Source: Sphingobacterium sp. SRCM116780
Lineage (GTDB): Bacteria > Bacteroidota > Bacteroidia > Sphingobacteriales > Sphingobacteriaceae
DNA: 64,000 bases
Direction: 5' to 3'
NCBI RefSeq assembly: GCF_021442025.1
Contig: NZ_CP090446.1
Span: 62,001-126,000 of the forward strand
Shown: positions 38,050 to 47,621 of the stretch, piece after piece
Position numbering within the stretch: the stretch's first letter is position 1
How the letters are laid out: each line of letters starts with the position of its first letter
Made by a program: the position numbers and the translations under genes
Notes under the pieces: model-generated
Database searches by the model: none
What the model was told of the DNA's origin: nothing
The model's input: the letters and a program-made list of their open reading frames with translations, nothing else

Positions 38050-39075
38050 TTAAAAAATCTGATTGATTTTACTAATAATCATTTCTGATGTGACTAAATC
38101 GATCGCCTCTTTCCCATCACAATCACAAGGTTTATTCCCGTAGATAGAATTTGGTCTATGCGGATGATCCACCTGAACACAGTCTACGATCGATTGTCCA
38201 TACCCTAAAAAACCAGCAAAAGGATGAGTTGCTCCCCAAATAGAGAGGCAACGAATACCCATTAAAGAGGCTAAATGCATTCCTGATGAATCCATACTAA
38301 TCATCAAATCTAAATTCGAGATGATAGCAAGCTCTTCTTTTAACTTGAAACGCCCAATAGTACTATGTATATTAGGAGATAAGGATTGCCATTTTTCTGC
38401 TTGATCTTGTTCTATTTTTCCACCTCCAAAAATATAAATATCATAATTGTTTTGTGATAAATATAGCATAACATCCTGCATTTTTCCTAAAGGAAAAACT
38501 TTATAGGGATGTTGTGCAAACGGTGAAATCCCGATCTTTTTACTTTGATCATTAGCAAATAATGCATAAGCTAAATTCGGGAGTGGTAACCGAAGCGGTC
38601 TTAGCTTTTCCTGCAATTCAAATTCAAATCCCAATGCTCGAAAGACATCTGCATAGCGTTCAACAGTTGGTTTCAACTGTTTTAAAATCCTATTTTGCTG
38701 TCGTGTTAGGGCTTTCTTTTCTTTTCTCCCTTTATCAAGTTGTTTTACTTTTAGACCTGAGCATCTAAAAAGTGTGGCTAAAACTCTTGACCTCAAATTA
38801 AAGTGTAAATCTGCAACAGCATCAGCCTGCTTAACCGTTAATTCTTTTTTTAGTGCTATTATTCCTTTTAACCCTTTATGTTTATCTTTTGGGTAAAAGG
38901 GGTGAAATTGAACATTTGGGATTCCTTCAAAAAAAGCTTGAAATAATGGACGGCTCACCATCACTATGGAGACGTTCGGATATTGTTGTACAAAATCCTT
39001 CAATACAGATGCCACCATAGCAACATCCCCCATTGCAGAAAAACGAGTAACAATTATTTTTGAAGGTAACTTCAT
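38050..39075 (-). CDS. Glycosyltransferase family 9 (heptosyltransferase-like)
   Basis: 341 aa, ADP-heptose:LPS heptosyltransferase superfamily. KIIVTRFSAMGDVAMVASVL matches the N-terminal RxxAxGD motif; MDSSGMHLASLMGIRCLSIWGATHPFAGF matches the C-terminal region with the D-S/T-G-x-x-H signature. Start codon overlaps the DUF4254 stop (TAATG). In Bacteroidota GT9 proteins commonly act on LPS core-like glycans; heptose as donor is not certain. Confidence 0.9.
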   Translation of the reverse strand: MKLPSKIIVTRFSAMGDVAMVASVLKDFVQQYPNVSIVMVSRPLFQAFFEGIPNVQFHPFYPKDKHKGLKGIIALKKELTVKQADAVADLHFNLRSRVLATLFRCSGLKVKQLDKGRKEKKALTRQQNRILKQLKPTVERYADVFRALGFEFELQEKLRPLRLPLPNLAYALFANDQSKKIGISPFAQHPYKVFPLGKMQDVMLYLSQNNYDIYIFGGGKIEQDQAEKWQSLSPNIHSTIGRFKLKEELAIISNLDLMISMDSSGMHLASLMGIRCLSIWGATHPFAGFLGYGQSIVDCVQVDHPHRPNSIYGNKPCDCDGKEAIDLVTSEMIISKINQIF

Positions 39076-39680
39076 TATTTGGATGCCTGATATAAGACAG
39101 GATTTAAAGCAGGATCATTGTACATTTTCATCTGTTTGTAGACTTTCATGTATTTTTTACCTGTTTGAATATCTGCTAATAATTCATCAATGCTTTGGGA
39201 TAGATCTATCCGCTGATCCAACAAGATATTCAGTTTAATTTGACAAGCATCAATATGACTTTGTTCAGCATCCTGACGCATCGTTTCCTGCTCCATATGA
39301 TAAACTTTTAACGCTAATATCGATAAACGGTCAATAGCCCAAGCAGGACTTTCTGTATTAATTTTGGCATCTGCTAAGGGTGTTACATTTTGGAATTGTA
39401 GTAAATAATAGCTGTCTATAAACTCCACTGTATCTGTACGTTGTTGGTTTGATTCATCAATACGTCTTTTCCAATGTAAACCTTCTTTTGGATCTATTTC
39501 AGGATTTCTTACCACATCTTCCATATGCCATTGTACAGTATCAATCCAACATTTCATATATAATAAATGTTCTAATGAAGACGATTCAAATGGATTTTGA
39601 ATTTTATGATCAATTTCGTTTGTAACGTGATAATCCACGATTGCACGTTGAAAAATAGTGTTAGCTAATGCACTTATCAT
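39075..39680 (-). CDS. DUF4254 protein
   Basis: 201-aa predicted all-helical cytoplasmic protein with no transmembrane segment or signal peptide. Conserved-looking blocks are YHVTNEIDHKIQNPF, HLLYMKCWIDTVQWHMEDVVR and RIDESNQQRTDTVEFID. I recognise it as DUF4254, a Bacteroidota family of unknown function that is repeatedly found next to GT9 genes, as here (1-bp overlap). It lies 34 bp downstream of nuoN on the same strand, so read-through from the nuo operon is possible. Confidence 0.8.
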   Translation of the reverse strand: MISALANTIFQRAIVDYHVTNEIDHKIQNPFESSSLEHLLYMKCWIDTVQWHMEDVVRNPEIDPKEGLHWKRRIDESNQQRTDTVEFIDSYYLLQFQNVTPLADAKINTESPAWAIDRLSILALKVYHMEQETMRQDAEQSHIDACQIKLNILLDQRIDLSQSIDELLADIQTGKKYMKVYKQMKMYNDPALNPVLYQASK

Positions 39681-39714
39681 AGTACAAATATAATTATAAA
39701 TGAAATAGAAAGTT

Positions 39715-41205
39715 TTATTTTAAAAGATTCAATAGTAAACTTGGGTATAGACCTAATAGAACGACAAGGATACTTAATGAAACAGCAATATATACGAGTA
39801 AGTTATTGAACCTAGTATGGTCAATAATTGTGTCTGCTTCTCTTAAAAAGGCTTGCAATGGAATTTTGAAATAAAAGAATAAGGAGATTACGGAAGTTAG
39901 AGCACCTACGATCAATAGCAGAAGTAATGGTAAATCCTGCATCACTTGATATTGTTCAAATACCTTTGAAAAAACTAAAAGTTTCCCTATGAATCCAGCT
40001 GTAGGTGGTAGACCTATCAAGGAGATCAACACGATTGAAAAGCTTACAAAAAGTAGGGGATATTTCTTTCCCAAGCCTTTATAAGATTCAAAAGAAGTAC
40101 TACCAACACTTTGCTCCAACTGATCAATAAATAGGAAAACTGCAATATTCATTAATGCATAGATCGCTAAATAGAACAACATAATAGCTGTGTCATTCTG
40201 AATATAGACGAGTGCAACCATCAAGAGTATACCTGTATGGCCAATAGATGAGTAGGCCATCATTCTTTTGACATCTTTTTGCATTAATGCCGCTAAATTT
40301 CCAATAAGCATTGTCGCGATTGCGATAATTAGGACAACAATTATTAAGAATTCAGAATAATAAAACGGACTTGCGGCCCAACTTGTTAATAATCGAGACA
40401 ATAAAACTAAAGCACCAATCTTAGGTGCTGTTGAAAGATAGGCTGTAATAGGAGTCGGGGCACCTTGGTAAACGTCAGGACTCCATACATGAAAAGGAGC
40501 AAAGCTCAATTTAAATCCAATACCTGTTAGCAAGAATAAGAATGCAATGCTCATCATAATTTTAGGAGCTTCGATCAATCCCTGTATATGCTGTTCCGAG
40601 TCAAAATTCAAGTTTCCTGTGAAGCCATAAATCAATGATAATCCATACAGCATCACAGCAGCACAAATAGACCCAAAGAGTACGTACTTCATAGCCGCTT
40701 CAGCTTCAAATTTTGTTTTTGAAAAATAACCTACCATAATGTAAGAGCTGATAGAAAGGGTCTCAATCGCGATAAAAATTAATAACCAATTGCTACTTAA
40801 AGTCAATAGATGTAATCCTAAAGTAGCGGTTAACAAGACGCTATATAAATCTGCAATAGGACGAGTATGCTTCGAGAATCGTTGCTGAATGAAGATTGTA
40901 ATCAATAAGGTTGAGATAGATAGAATAATTCTGGATAAGATGGATAACTTATCCACTTTAATCATCTCAAAAAAACCTGTTAAGTCAGCAACATGGCTGT
41001 ATTGATCAAATAAAAAATAGAGACTGGTTAATAAACCAATCATAGTACATGCAAAGGAAGTATAGCGCCATAACTTATCAATTAATAAACTACAGATAAT
41101 ACTGCAGACAAAAGCAATCATTAAAGCAAGTTCCGGTTTAAATAAAGGAATGCTTTGAACAATATGGTTCAGGATTGAAGAAATAGATGACGCAAATTCT
41201 GACAT
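39715..41205 (-). CDS. nuoN: NADH-quinone oxidoreductase subunit N
   Basis: 496-aa antiporter-like proton-pumping subunit of complex I, about 14 transmembrane helices. ETLSISSYIMVGYF carries the conserved helix-5 Glu; SFAPFHVWSPDVYQGAPTPITAYL and KRMMAYSSIGHTGI carry the Lys of broken helix 7/8 regions. PPTAGFIGKLLVF belongs to helix 12. Last gene of nuoH-I-J-K-L-M-N, 4 bp from nuoM. A partial overlap with polysaccharide genes downstream is not seen, but no terminator separates nuoN from DUF4254. Confidence 0.95.
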   Translation of the reverse strand: MSEFASSISSILNHIVQSIPLFKPELALMIAFVCSIICSLLIDKLWRYTSFACTMIGLLTSLYFLFDQYSHVADLTGFFEMIKVDKLSILSRIILSISTLLITIFIQQRFSKHTRPIADLYSVLLTATLGLHLLTLSSNWLLIFIAIETLSISSYIMVGYFSKTKFEAEAAMKYVLFGSICAAVMLYGLSLIYGFTGNLNFDSEQHIQGLIEAPKIMMSIAFLFLLTGIGFKLSFAPFHVWSPDVYQGAPTPITAYLSTAPKIGALVLLSRLLTSWAASPFYYSEFLIIVVLIIAIATMLIGNLAALMQKDVKRMMAYSSIGHTGILLMVALVYIQNDTAIMLFYLAIYALMNIAVFLFIDQLEQSVGSTSFESYKGLGKKYPLLFVSFSIVLISLIGLPPTAGFIGKLLVFSKVFEQYQVMQDLPLLLLLIVGALTSVISLFFYFKIPLQAFLREADTIIDHTRFNNLLVYIAVSLSILVVLLGLYPSLLLNLLK

Positions 41206-41209
41206 TTTC

Positions 41210-42811
41210 TTAGTTATACTGTTGAATGAAAGTAACTAAATTTAAGACGCTGGTATTCATGTGATGAAATACTAAAGATGGACAAACGCCTAAAATTAAA
41301 GCAAGTGCCAGTGTTGGGAATAAAATGAGCTGTTCCCTTGCCGTTAAATCCACTAGGGCAGTACTCCATGTTTCACCTCCTTTTAATCTTGTTTGTCCAA
41401 AGAACATACGTTGCAATGTCCAAAGTAAATAAGCAGCGCTCATCAGGATTCCAATAGATCCGGCAATCGCCATCCATCTGGGAAGACCCGTGCCCAGACT
41501 CTCTGAATTGAATGTCCCGATAATGACAAATGCCTCCGCTATAAATGCCGAGAATCCAGGTAAACCTAAGGATGCAAAAAACGCAATAGCGATATAGGCG
41601 GTATATTTGGGCATAATTGTCGCTAACCCTCTGAAATGAGGGATATACCGATCATGAACACGATCATAAAGAACACCTACCAAGAAGAATAAGGCCGCAG
41701 ATAAAAACCCATGACTGATCATTTGGAACATTGCACCTGAAATCCCTTCTGCGGTGAAAGACGCCAATCCCAATAACACAAATCCCATATGAGAGACGGA
41801 AGAATAAGCAATCATCCGTTTTAAATCTTTTTGAGCTAATGCATTAAACGCACCATATAAAATGGACACGACACCTATTAAACCTAACCACCAATTCGAT
41901 TCAGCAGCGGCATCGGGAAATATACTGAAGCAGATCCGAATAATACCATACCCACCAATTTTCAATAAAATACCAGCAAGGATGATCGATACAGGAGTAG
42001 GAGCCTCCACATGGGCATCGGGTAACCAAGTATGAAGAGGTACGATTGGAACTTTAATGGCAAAAGCGAAGAACAGTACGATGAATCCAATCAATCGAGC
42101 AGATATGCCAAATATTTCCTGATAACCATCCAAAGCAAATATTGAACCTTCAACAAAGTTGGCTGGATTCATCATGTAAATCATGTTAAAGGTATGCGCT
42201 CCTGTTACAGGATTGATGACTGAAAAATATAACCCCACAATGACCAAAAGCATAAAAACCGATCCAAACAGAGTGTATATAAAGAATTTCATCGCTGCAT
42301 ACTCTCTGCGTTCACCTCCCCAAATGCCAATCAAGAAATATAAGGGAAGTAACATCACTTCATAGAACAGGTAGAATAAGAAAAAATCTAAAGCGCAAAA
42401 TATACCAATAACAGCCATGTTTAACAACATGAGGAGGGCAAAGTATCCTTTTAAACTTTTCGTCATATTCCAGGAAGCTCCAATTGCCATGAGCATGACA
42501 AACGTACTTAAGACCAATAAAGGCATTGAAATCCCATCTACACCAAGCAGATAATCTATTTCTAACTTCCCAACACTCCCCAAATCTAAACGAATCCAAG
42601 ATAATTGTTCGACCAATTGATAACCTTCAAGGGTATTGATACCTTTTGCATTTGGATTAAAAGAAAAATAGGCTATTCCTGCGAGGACAAATTGTATGGC
42701 AGTGATAGCAAGGGCAATATATTTATAAGAATCTTTGTATCGACTAGGAAGAGCGAGTATAATTGCTGTCGCTAGTAAAGGTAAAAAGATTAATAGGGAT
42801 AGTGTAGGCAT
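41210..42811 (-). CDS. nuoM: NADH-quinone oxidoreductase subunit M
   Basis: 533-aa antiporter-like subunit. FYEVMLLPLYFLIGIWG carries the conserved helix-5 Glu; VPLHTWLPDAHVEAPTPVSIIL is the helix-7/8 region; KDLKRMIAYSSVSHMGF the key Lys segment; LGLPGFSAFIAEAFVI the helix-12 break. Three bp separate it from nuoL. Inner membrane, part of the distal proton-pumping arm. Confidence 0.95.
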   Translation of the reverse strand: MPTLSLLIFLPLLATAIILALPSRYKDSYKYIALAITAIQFVLAGIAYFSFNPNAKGINTLEGYQLVEQLSWIRLDLGSVGKLEIDYLLGVDGISMPLLVLSTFVMLMAIGASWNMTKSLKGYFALLMLLNMAVIGIFCALDFFLFYLFYEVMLLPLYFLIGIWGGERREYAAMKFFIYTLFGSVFMLLVIVGLYFSVINPVTGAHTFNMIYMMNPANFVEGSIFALDGYQEIFGISARLIGFIVLFFAFAIKVPIVPLHTWLPDAHVEAPTPVSIILAGILLKIGGYGIIRICFSIFPDAAAESNWWLGLIGVVSILYGAFNALAQKDLKRMIAYSSVSHMGFVLLGLASFTAEGISGAMFQMISHGFLSAALFFLVGVLYDRVHDRYIPHFRGLATIMPKYTAYIAIAFFASLGLPGFSAFIAEAFVIIGTFNSESLGTGLPRWMAIAGSIGILMSAAYLLWTLQRMFFGQTRLKGGETWSTALVDLTAREQLILFPTLALALILGVCPSLVFHHMNTSVLNLVTFIQQYN

Positions 42812-42814
42812 TTT

Positions 42815-44857
42815 CTAACGCAATAAAAGATAAATTAAACCAACGACAACAAGCAGGAATACAGAATATAGATACGTCTGCAGTTTTCCATTTTGTGCTG
42901 ATCGCGCAAGATTTCCTAATGCAAACGCGATTTTTGCCACGGCATTTACGATGCCGTCAACGATATTTTTATCCAGCCAGTCAATCAGACTAGCGAAATT
43001 TTGAATTATTTTAGTAAATAGATGTATAAATCCATCAACGATATTCCGATCTATCCAATAAGCAAATTTGCTGATCCACAGCATACTAGAGACAATAGTT
43101 TTTTCATTAAATTGATTCAAATATCCCTGATGCAATGATAAGTGGTTAGCAAAGCTATTTTCATTTAATGGATACTGACCTTTGGCATACCATTTCCAAC
43201 CCAATACCCATACAGATAACGCGCCTACTGTCAATAGAATAGGAATCACGATATGTGCCATGTGATTGGTTTCGTACGGATAGGCGACCAATAAGCCATC
43301 CATAATCCAAGAGTCATGATAGGAGATAGGATTAATGGAAAATAATGGAAAGAAACAACAGATCCCTAAAAAAAACATTGGCCAAAGCATTGTTTTAGGA
43401 GCTTCTTTCAAATGAACATGTTGTCCAATAAGATGCTGAATACGCAATTCTCCCAAAAATGTTTTAAAAATCAATCTTCCAATATAGAAGGAAGTTAAGA
43501 TACTAACTAGGACCAGTAGAATAGGGATGATTTGAAATGCCATACCTTTGGTCGAAGCCCACTCAAAAGCTGAAATAATGATACTATCTTTAGATAAATA
43601 ACCAGAAGTCAATGGGAAACCAGAGAGTGCTAAAGACGCCAAAGCCATTAAGATAAATGTTTTAGGCATATAGGTGCGTAATCCTCCCATATTTCGAACA
43701 TCTTGTGGATCAAAATCTCCTTGACTATGTTCTTTTAGGTGAGCCATTTCGTGAATAACTGCACCTGCACATAAGAACAACAGACATTTGAAGAAAGCAT
43801 GTGTCAGTAGATGAAACATGGCGGCATCCCAAGTACCTATGCCAATCCCCACCATCATGTATCCCAATTGAGAAATTGTCGAGAAAGCTAAGATTTTTTT
43901 GATGTCGTATTGTGCTAGAGCAAAGTACGCTGCGGTAACTGCGGTGAGGGTTCCAATAATAGCAATAAACAGCAAGACTGTTTCATTGAATAGTGGGAAT
44001 ATTGTACTCATTAAGAACACACCAGCAGCGACCATCGTCGCAGCGTGAATTAGAGAGGATACCGATGTAGGACCTTCCATGGCGTCAGGTAACCAGACGT
44101 GCAGTGGAAATTGTGCTGATTTGGCCATTGCACCTAAGAAAAATGCTATTCCAGCAATAGTTAGCCATATCTCAGGCATGCTATTGTGAGGTGATACCCA
44201 CAGTCCATTTTCAATTGTGGTATTTGCCAGCAATCCTCCAGTTTCAAATAAATGTACAAGATTTAGCGTTCCAAACTGTGAATAAACAATCGCTATTCCA
44301 ATTAAGAAACCTAGATCACCGATTCTATTGACTAAAAACGCTTTTTTGTTAGCTTGAACAGCAGCATCTTTTGTAAACCAAAATCCAATCAATAAATAAG
44401 ATGCAAAACCCACTAATTCCCAAAATACATACATGACCAACAAATTATTCATGATCACTAAGCCTAACATCGCAAAACAGAATAAGCTCAAGTACATCCA
44501 ATAACGATGTACTCCTGTATCCGCATGCATATACGATTTGGAGTAAATATGGACAGGAACAGCTATTGTCGAAACTAACAATAACATCAGTGCGGTTAGG
44601 TTATTTAACAGTATGCCAATTGTGAATGTAGTATTACCTATTTTGAACCAATCAATTTCTACCGTTTGAGGAAACGTATTCCAAATACTCAGAAATGTGA
44701 ATAAGCCACATATAAAACTCACGGTAATAGCACCTATTGCGACAAGACCAGATTGATCTTTTTTCCCAACAAGTGCTTGATAAAAAAAAGCCAATAAAGG
44801 CATCACTACAGTTAAAAATGCAGTTGTAATCGGCGATATGTCAAGTGAAAAGTTCAA
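42815..44857 (-). CDS. nuoL: NADH-quinone oxidoreductase subunit L
   Basis: 680 aa. VFWELVGFASYLLIGFWF has the conserved helix-5 Glu. FPLHVWLPDAMEGPTSVSSLIHAATMVAAGVF is the helix-7/8 region typical of NuoL. DIKKILAFSTISQLGYM follows. The C-terminal part, with the lateral amphipathic helix, is extended relative to the usual 613-640 aa (residues ~560-650, IVDGFIHLFTK / IVDGIVNAVAK), which contains two similar IDxxIVDG segments. 2 bp before nuoK's stop, tightly clustered. Confidence 0.95.
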   Translation of the reverse strand: MNFSLDISPITTAFLTVVMPLLAFFYQALVGKKDQSGLVAIGAITVSFICGLFTFLSIWNTFPQTVEIDWFKIGNTTFTIGILLNNLTALMLLLVSTIAVPVHIYSKSYMHADTGVHRYWMYLSLFCFAMLGLVIMNNLLVMYVFWELVGFASYLLIGFWFTKDAAVQANKKAFLVNRIGDLGFLIGIAIVYSQFGTLNLVHLFETGGLLANTTIENGLWVSPHNSMPEIWLTIAGIAFFLGAMAKSAQFPLHVWLPDAMEGPTSVSSLIHAATMVAAGVFLMSTIFPLFNETVLLFIAIIGTLTAVTAAYFALAQYDIKKILAFSTISQLGYMMVGIGIGTWDAAMFHLLTHAFFKCLLFLCAGAVIHEMAHLKEHSQGDFDPQDVRNMGGLRTYMPKTFILMALASLALSGFPLTSGYLSKDSIIISAFEWASTKGMAFQIIPILLVLVSILTSFYIGRLIFKTFLGELRIQHLIGQHVHLKEAPKTMLWPMFFLGICCFFPLFSINPISYHDSWIMDGLLVAYPYETNHMAHIVIPILLTVGALSVWVLGWKWYAKGQYPLNENSFANHLSLHQGYLNQFNEKTIVSSMLWISKFAYWIDRNIVDGFIHLFTKIIQNFASLIDWLDKNIVDGIVNAVAKIAFALGNLARSAQNGKLQTYLYSVFLLVVVGLIYLLLR

Positions 44858-44859
44858 TT

Positions 44860-45165
44860 TTAATCTTTTAATTCACGAATTTGATCTGGATTAATGGTTT
44901 TGTAATGTCGATATACATTTAAGACAATCGCTAATCCGACAGCTACTGCTGCTGCTGCCAGTACAATAGCAAACAAGGCGAATATCTGTCCTCCATAATT
45001 GACTTGATCATATTTTCCGAAAGCAACAAAATTTAGAATAGCTGCGTTAATCATTAACTCAATACCAACTAAAATCATAATGGCATTCTTCTTTGCAAGC
45101 ACAGCGTACAGACCAATACAAAAGATACAAGCTGAAACAACTAAAAAGTGTGTTAGTGTTATCAT
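44860..45165 (-). CDS. nuoK: NADH-quinone oxidoreductase subunit K
   Basis: 101 aa, three transmembrane helices. IMILVGIELMINAAILNFVAF carries the conserved Glu of helix 2 in the central proton pathway; the second conserved Glu is not obviously present and may be shifted. Start overlaps the nuoJ stop by 4 bp. Normal length for NuoK. Confidence 0.95.
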   Translation of the reverse strand: MITLTHFLVVSACIFCIGLYAVLAKKNAIMILVGIELMINAAILNFVAFGKYDQVNYGGQIFALFAIVLAAAAVAVGLAIVLNVYRHYKTINPDQIRELKD

Positions 45166-45710
45166 TTTTGTAAATCCTTTCTTGATAAGTGTGAAGCTCC
45201 AATCAAAGCCATCATTAAGAAGATGGAAATTACTTCAAAAGGAAGTACATATTGTGTCATAAATTTAATACCCAGTTGATGAATATTGTTATCTGTACTT
45301 TTAATCACCGTATTATTTTGAATAGCTGTTGCCATCCAACTTGGAGTGGTTGCTCGCCATTCTTGTATCCCAAACAATAGGATACACAAAAAAGAGAAAA
45401 CTACTGGAATAACCTGCCATCTTGGTAAGCTAAATAAAGACCCGCTTGTTTGTTGTAAGTCATGCAGCAATTCTTTATTAGATAGCATAAAGGCAAATAA
45501 CATCAGAATTAAAACTCCTCCAACATACACCATAATTTGTGTTATCGCTACGAAATCTGCTAAAGCAAACAAATAGAGACCCGCCATCGCAAATAAAAGC
45601 ACAAAAAATAAAAACAAGGCTCGAGCTATATTTTTTAGACTCACGACTAGCAAAGCTGAACCTATAGCTAAAAAAGAAAAAGCATAGAATAAAAATAATT
45701 CCATCGTCAT
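45162..45710 (-). CDS. nuoJ: NADH-quinone oxidoreductase subunit J
   Basis: 182 aa, five predicted helices. LYLFALADFVAITQIMVYVGGVLILMLF is the strongly conserved helix-3 region with the pi-bulge that couples quinone reduction to pumping. The start overlaps the nuoI stop by one base (TAATG); a second in-frame ATG two codons later is possible. Ends in an overlap with nuoK. Confidence 0.94.
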   Translation of the reverse strand: MTMELFLFYAFSFLAIGSALLVVSLKNIARALFLFFVLLFAMAGLYLFALADFVAITQIMVYVGGVLILMLFAFMLSNKELLHDLQQTSGSLFSLPRWQVIPVVFSFLCILLFGIQEWRATTPSWMATAIQNNTVIKSTDNNIHQLGIKFMTQYVLPFEVISIFLMMALIGASHLSRKDLQK

Positions 45711-46273
45711 TATTTTAATTTTGCCGCCTCCTTTTCAGCTTGAAATTTTGTCCATTCAGATTTTCGTTGTGCGACTTGATCATCAGTCATGTCTGAGAAG
45801 CCATAAATTAGATCAGTTAATTTTGTTGAACTACGATCATATTGATCGGTCATGGTGATACATTCTGTAGGACATACAACTGTACATAATCCGCAATACA
45901 TACATTTTGCCATATCGATATCAAACCTTGCTGGGTACAGTCTTTTTACACTCCCATCAGAAGTTTTTCCGATTACTTCTGGAGATTTGATCGCTTCGAT
46001 AGCGATACAATCTACCGGACAGGCTTTTGCACATAAATCACATACGATACAATCATCGATTTCCACATCCAGTTGATAACGCGCGACTTCAGGTATTGGC
46101 ATTTTAACTTTTGGATATTGTACTGTAGCAATACCAGTTTGGTTGTCAAAATAATGATCTTTTGTAATATCTAATTCTTGACGTGCTTTTTGGGCTCCAA
46201 ATAAATGCTTCACAGTCAAAGAAAGTCCTTTGAAGGCCGTTTTAAGTGCATGAAAAGCAATTTTGAATACCAT
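45710..46273 (-). CDS. nuoI: NADH-quinone oxidoreductase subunit I (2x 4Fe-4S)
   Basis: 187 aa. Two ferredoxin-type motifs, CIVCDLCAKACPVDCI and CMYCGLCTVVCPTECI, bind clusters N6a and N6b that carry electrons toward the quinone site. An N-terminal amphipathic segment precedes them. 17 bp from nuoH. This is the only cluster-bearing peripheral-arm subunit in the local operon. Confidence 0.95.
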   Translation of the reverse strand: MVFKIAFHALKTAFKGLSLTVKHLFGAQKARQELDITKDHYFDNQTGIATVQYPKVKMPIPEVARYQLDVEIDDCIVCDLCAKACPVDCIAIEAIKSPEVIGKTSDGSVKRLYPARFDIDMAKCMYCGLCTVVCPTECITMTDQYDRSSTKLTDLIYGFSDMTDDQVAQRKSEWTKFQAEKEAAKLK

Positions 46274-46290
46274 ATTGATCTATACCTAAA

Positions 46291-47364
46291 TTAAGTGATT
46301 ACTAAAATTCTCCAAATAGCAGAAATGGCCATGCATAGGAATGCGAGAGGAGTTAACACCTTCCAACATAAATTCATCAGTTGATCCGCTCGTAGACGAG
46401 GCAACGTCCATCGAATCCACATTTGAATGCCAACTAAAAATAGAGATTTGAAAAACGTCCAAAATATTCCCCAGCCAAATCCAGTTGTCCAATCTGCTAA
46501 CCGTATTGATCCTATATTTGGAAAAGGCGTATTCCACGCCCCTAGGAATAAAACAACACCCAGCATTGACACCAAGAACATCATGGCATATTCTGCAAGA
46601 AAGAAGAATGCAAATTGTATACCGCCGTACTCGGTATGAAAACCCCCAACGAGCTCGGACTCTGCTTCTGGAATATCAAATGGAGCACGATTACACTCTG
46701 CTAGTGTTGCAATGAAAAAGATGATATACGTGACAATCATATGAGGAGCCTGAAAAATATTCCAAGCCAATACACCCCCTACATTTTTGATTGACCATAT
46801 TCCAAGGAATTTAATCTCTTCAGTGGCTAATATACCTTGATTGGTTGCAATATCATTCAAATTTAATGACTGTGTTAACATGACCGCTGTGATTAACGTC
46901 AAACCTACAGGAATTTCATAGGAAACCATTTGTGCAATAGCACGCATAGCGCCTAATAATGAAAACTTGTTGTTAGAGCCCCAACCTGCCATTAAAATAC
47001 CGATAGCGTCAATCGATACAACTGCCATAATTAAAAATAGACCAGTGTGTGTATTGACAGGAATAAAGTTATGAGACCAAGGAATGACAGAAAAACCAGT
47101 GAATATCGCAACAAAAATGACAATTGGCGCTACTCGAAATAAAATCTTATCCGCTAAAAAGGGGGTGATCAATTCCTTCTGCAACAATTTTAAGATATCA
47201 GCGATTGTTTGCAGTGATCCATATTTTCCTGTTTCCATAGGACCTAACCTATCTTGGACGAATCCCGCTATTTTACGTTCTGCATAGACCGCAAATAAGG
47301 TAAAGATTGCTATAAACATAAAAATAGCAACGGGAACAAGGATATGGATAAATAAATCTAACAA
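46291..47364 (-). CDS. nuoH: NADH-quinone oxidoreductase subunit H
   Basis: 357 aa, about eight helices. YAERKIAGFVQDRLGPMETG is the quinone-chamber signature, and the later AECNRAPFDIPEAESELVGGFHTEYGG block is diagnostic for NuoH. First gene of the leftward nuoHIJKLMN run; the 257 bp between it and gltA contain no other nuo gene, so nuoA-G must lie elsewhere. A -7 box is present 42 bp upstream. Confidence 0.95.
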   Translation of the reverse strand: MLDLFIHILVPVAIFMFIAIFTLFAVYAERKIAGFVQDRLGPMETGKYGSLQTIADILKLLQKELITPFLADKILFRVAPIVIFVAIFTGFSVIPWSHNFIPVNTHTGLFLIMAVVSIDAIGILMAGWGSNNKFSLLGAMRAIAQMVSYEIPVGLTLITAVMLTQSLNLNDIATNQGILATEEIKFLGIWSIKNVGGVLAWNIFQAPHMIVTYIIFFIATLAECNRAPFDIPEAESELVGGFHTEYGGIQFAFFFLAEYAMMFLVSMLGVVLFLGAWNTPFPNIGSIRLADWTTGFGWGIFWTFFKSLFLVGIQMWIRWTLPRLRADQLMNLCWKVLTPLAFLCMAISAIWRILVIT

Positions 47365-47405
47365 ATCTTATTTGTAATGATTATCAATAAGTGAATTCTT
47401 GTCTG

Positions 47406-47413
47406 CAAATCTA
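47406..47413 (-). promoter_or_regulatory. Candidate -7 box for nuoH-N operon
   Basis: TAGATTTG on the minus strand, 41 bp upstream of nuoH, matches TAnnTTTG; no TTTG at 19 bp further upstream. It lies downstream of the gltA terminator, so nuoH-N can be independently transcribed. Confidence 0.42.
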
Positions 47414-47576
47414 AGGAAAACCTATGAATTTAGTGCAGGAAAATTAAATTATATACTAATTTAATAGACATTTTGTTGATGGAAATAAAATCCTTCTGAA
47501 AACTTTTACTTCAACCGTATTGAAAACTTATTACAGGCTGTTTATATGCAATAAAAAATAAATAGTTTTTCAGAAA

Positions 47577-47602
47577 AAAAGCATCTCGAAAGATGCTTTT
47601 TA
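47577..47602 (-). terminator. Terminator of gltA
   Basis: 10-bp stem AAAAGCATCT / AGATGCTTTT with tetraloop CGAA, 21 bp after the gltA stop on the minus strand, followed on that strand by a U-rich tract. Confidence 0.85.
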
Positions 47603-47621
47603 ATAAAAATATTTTTAGAAA

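Noticed and set aside
46286..46537. 83-codon frame inside nuoH
   Set aside because: It is a shadow frame of nuoH on the same strand with no independent support.
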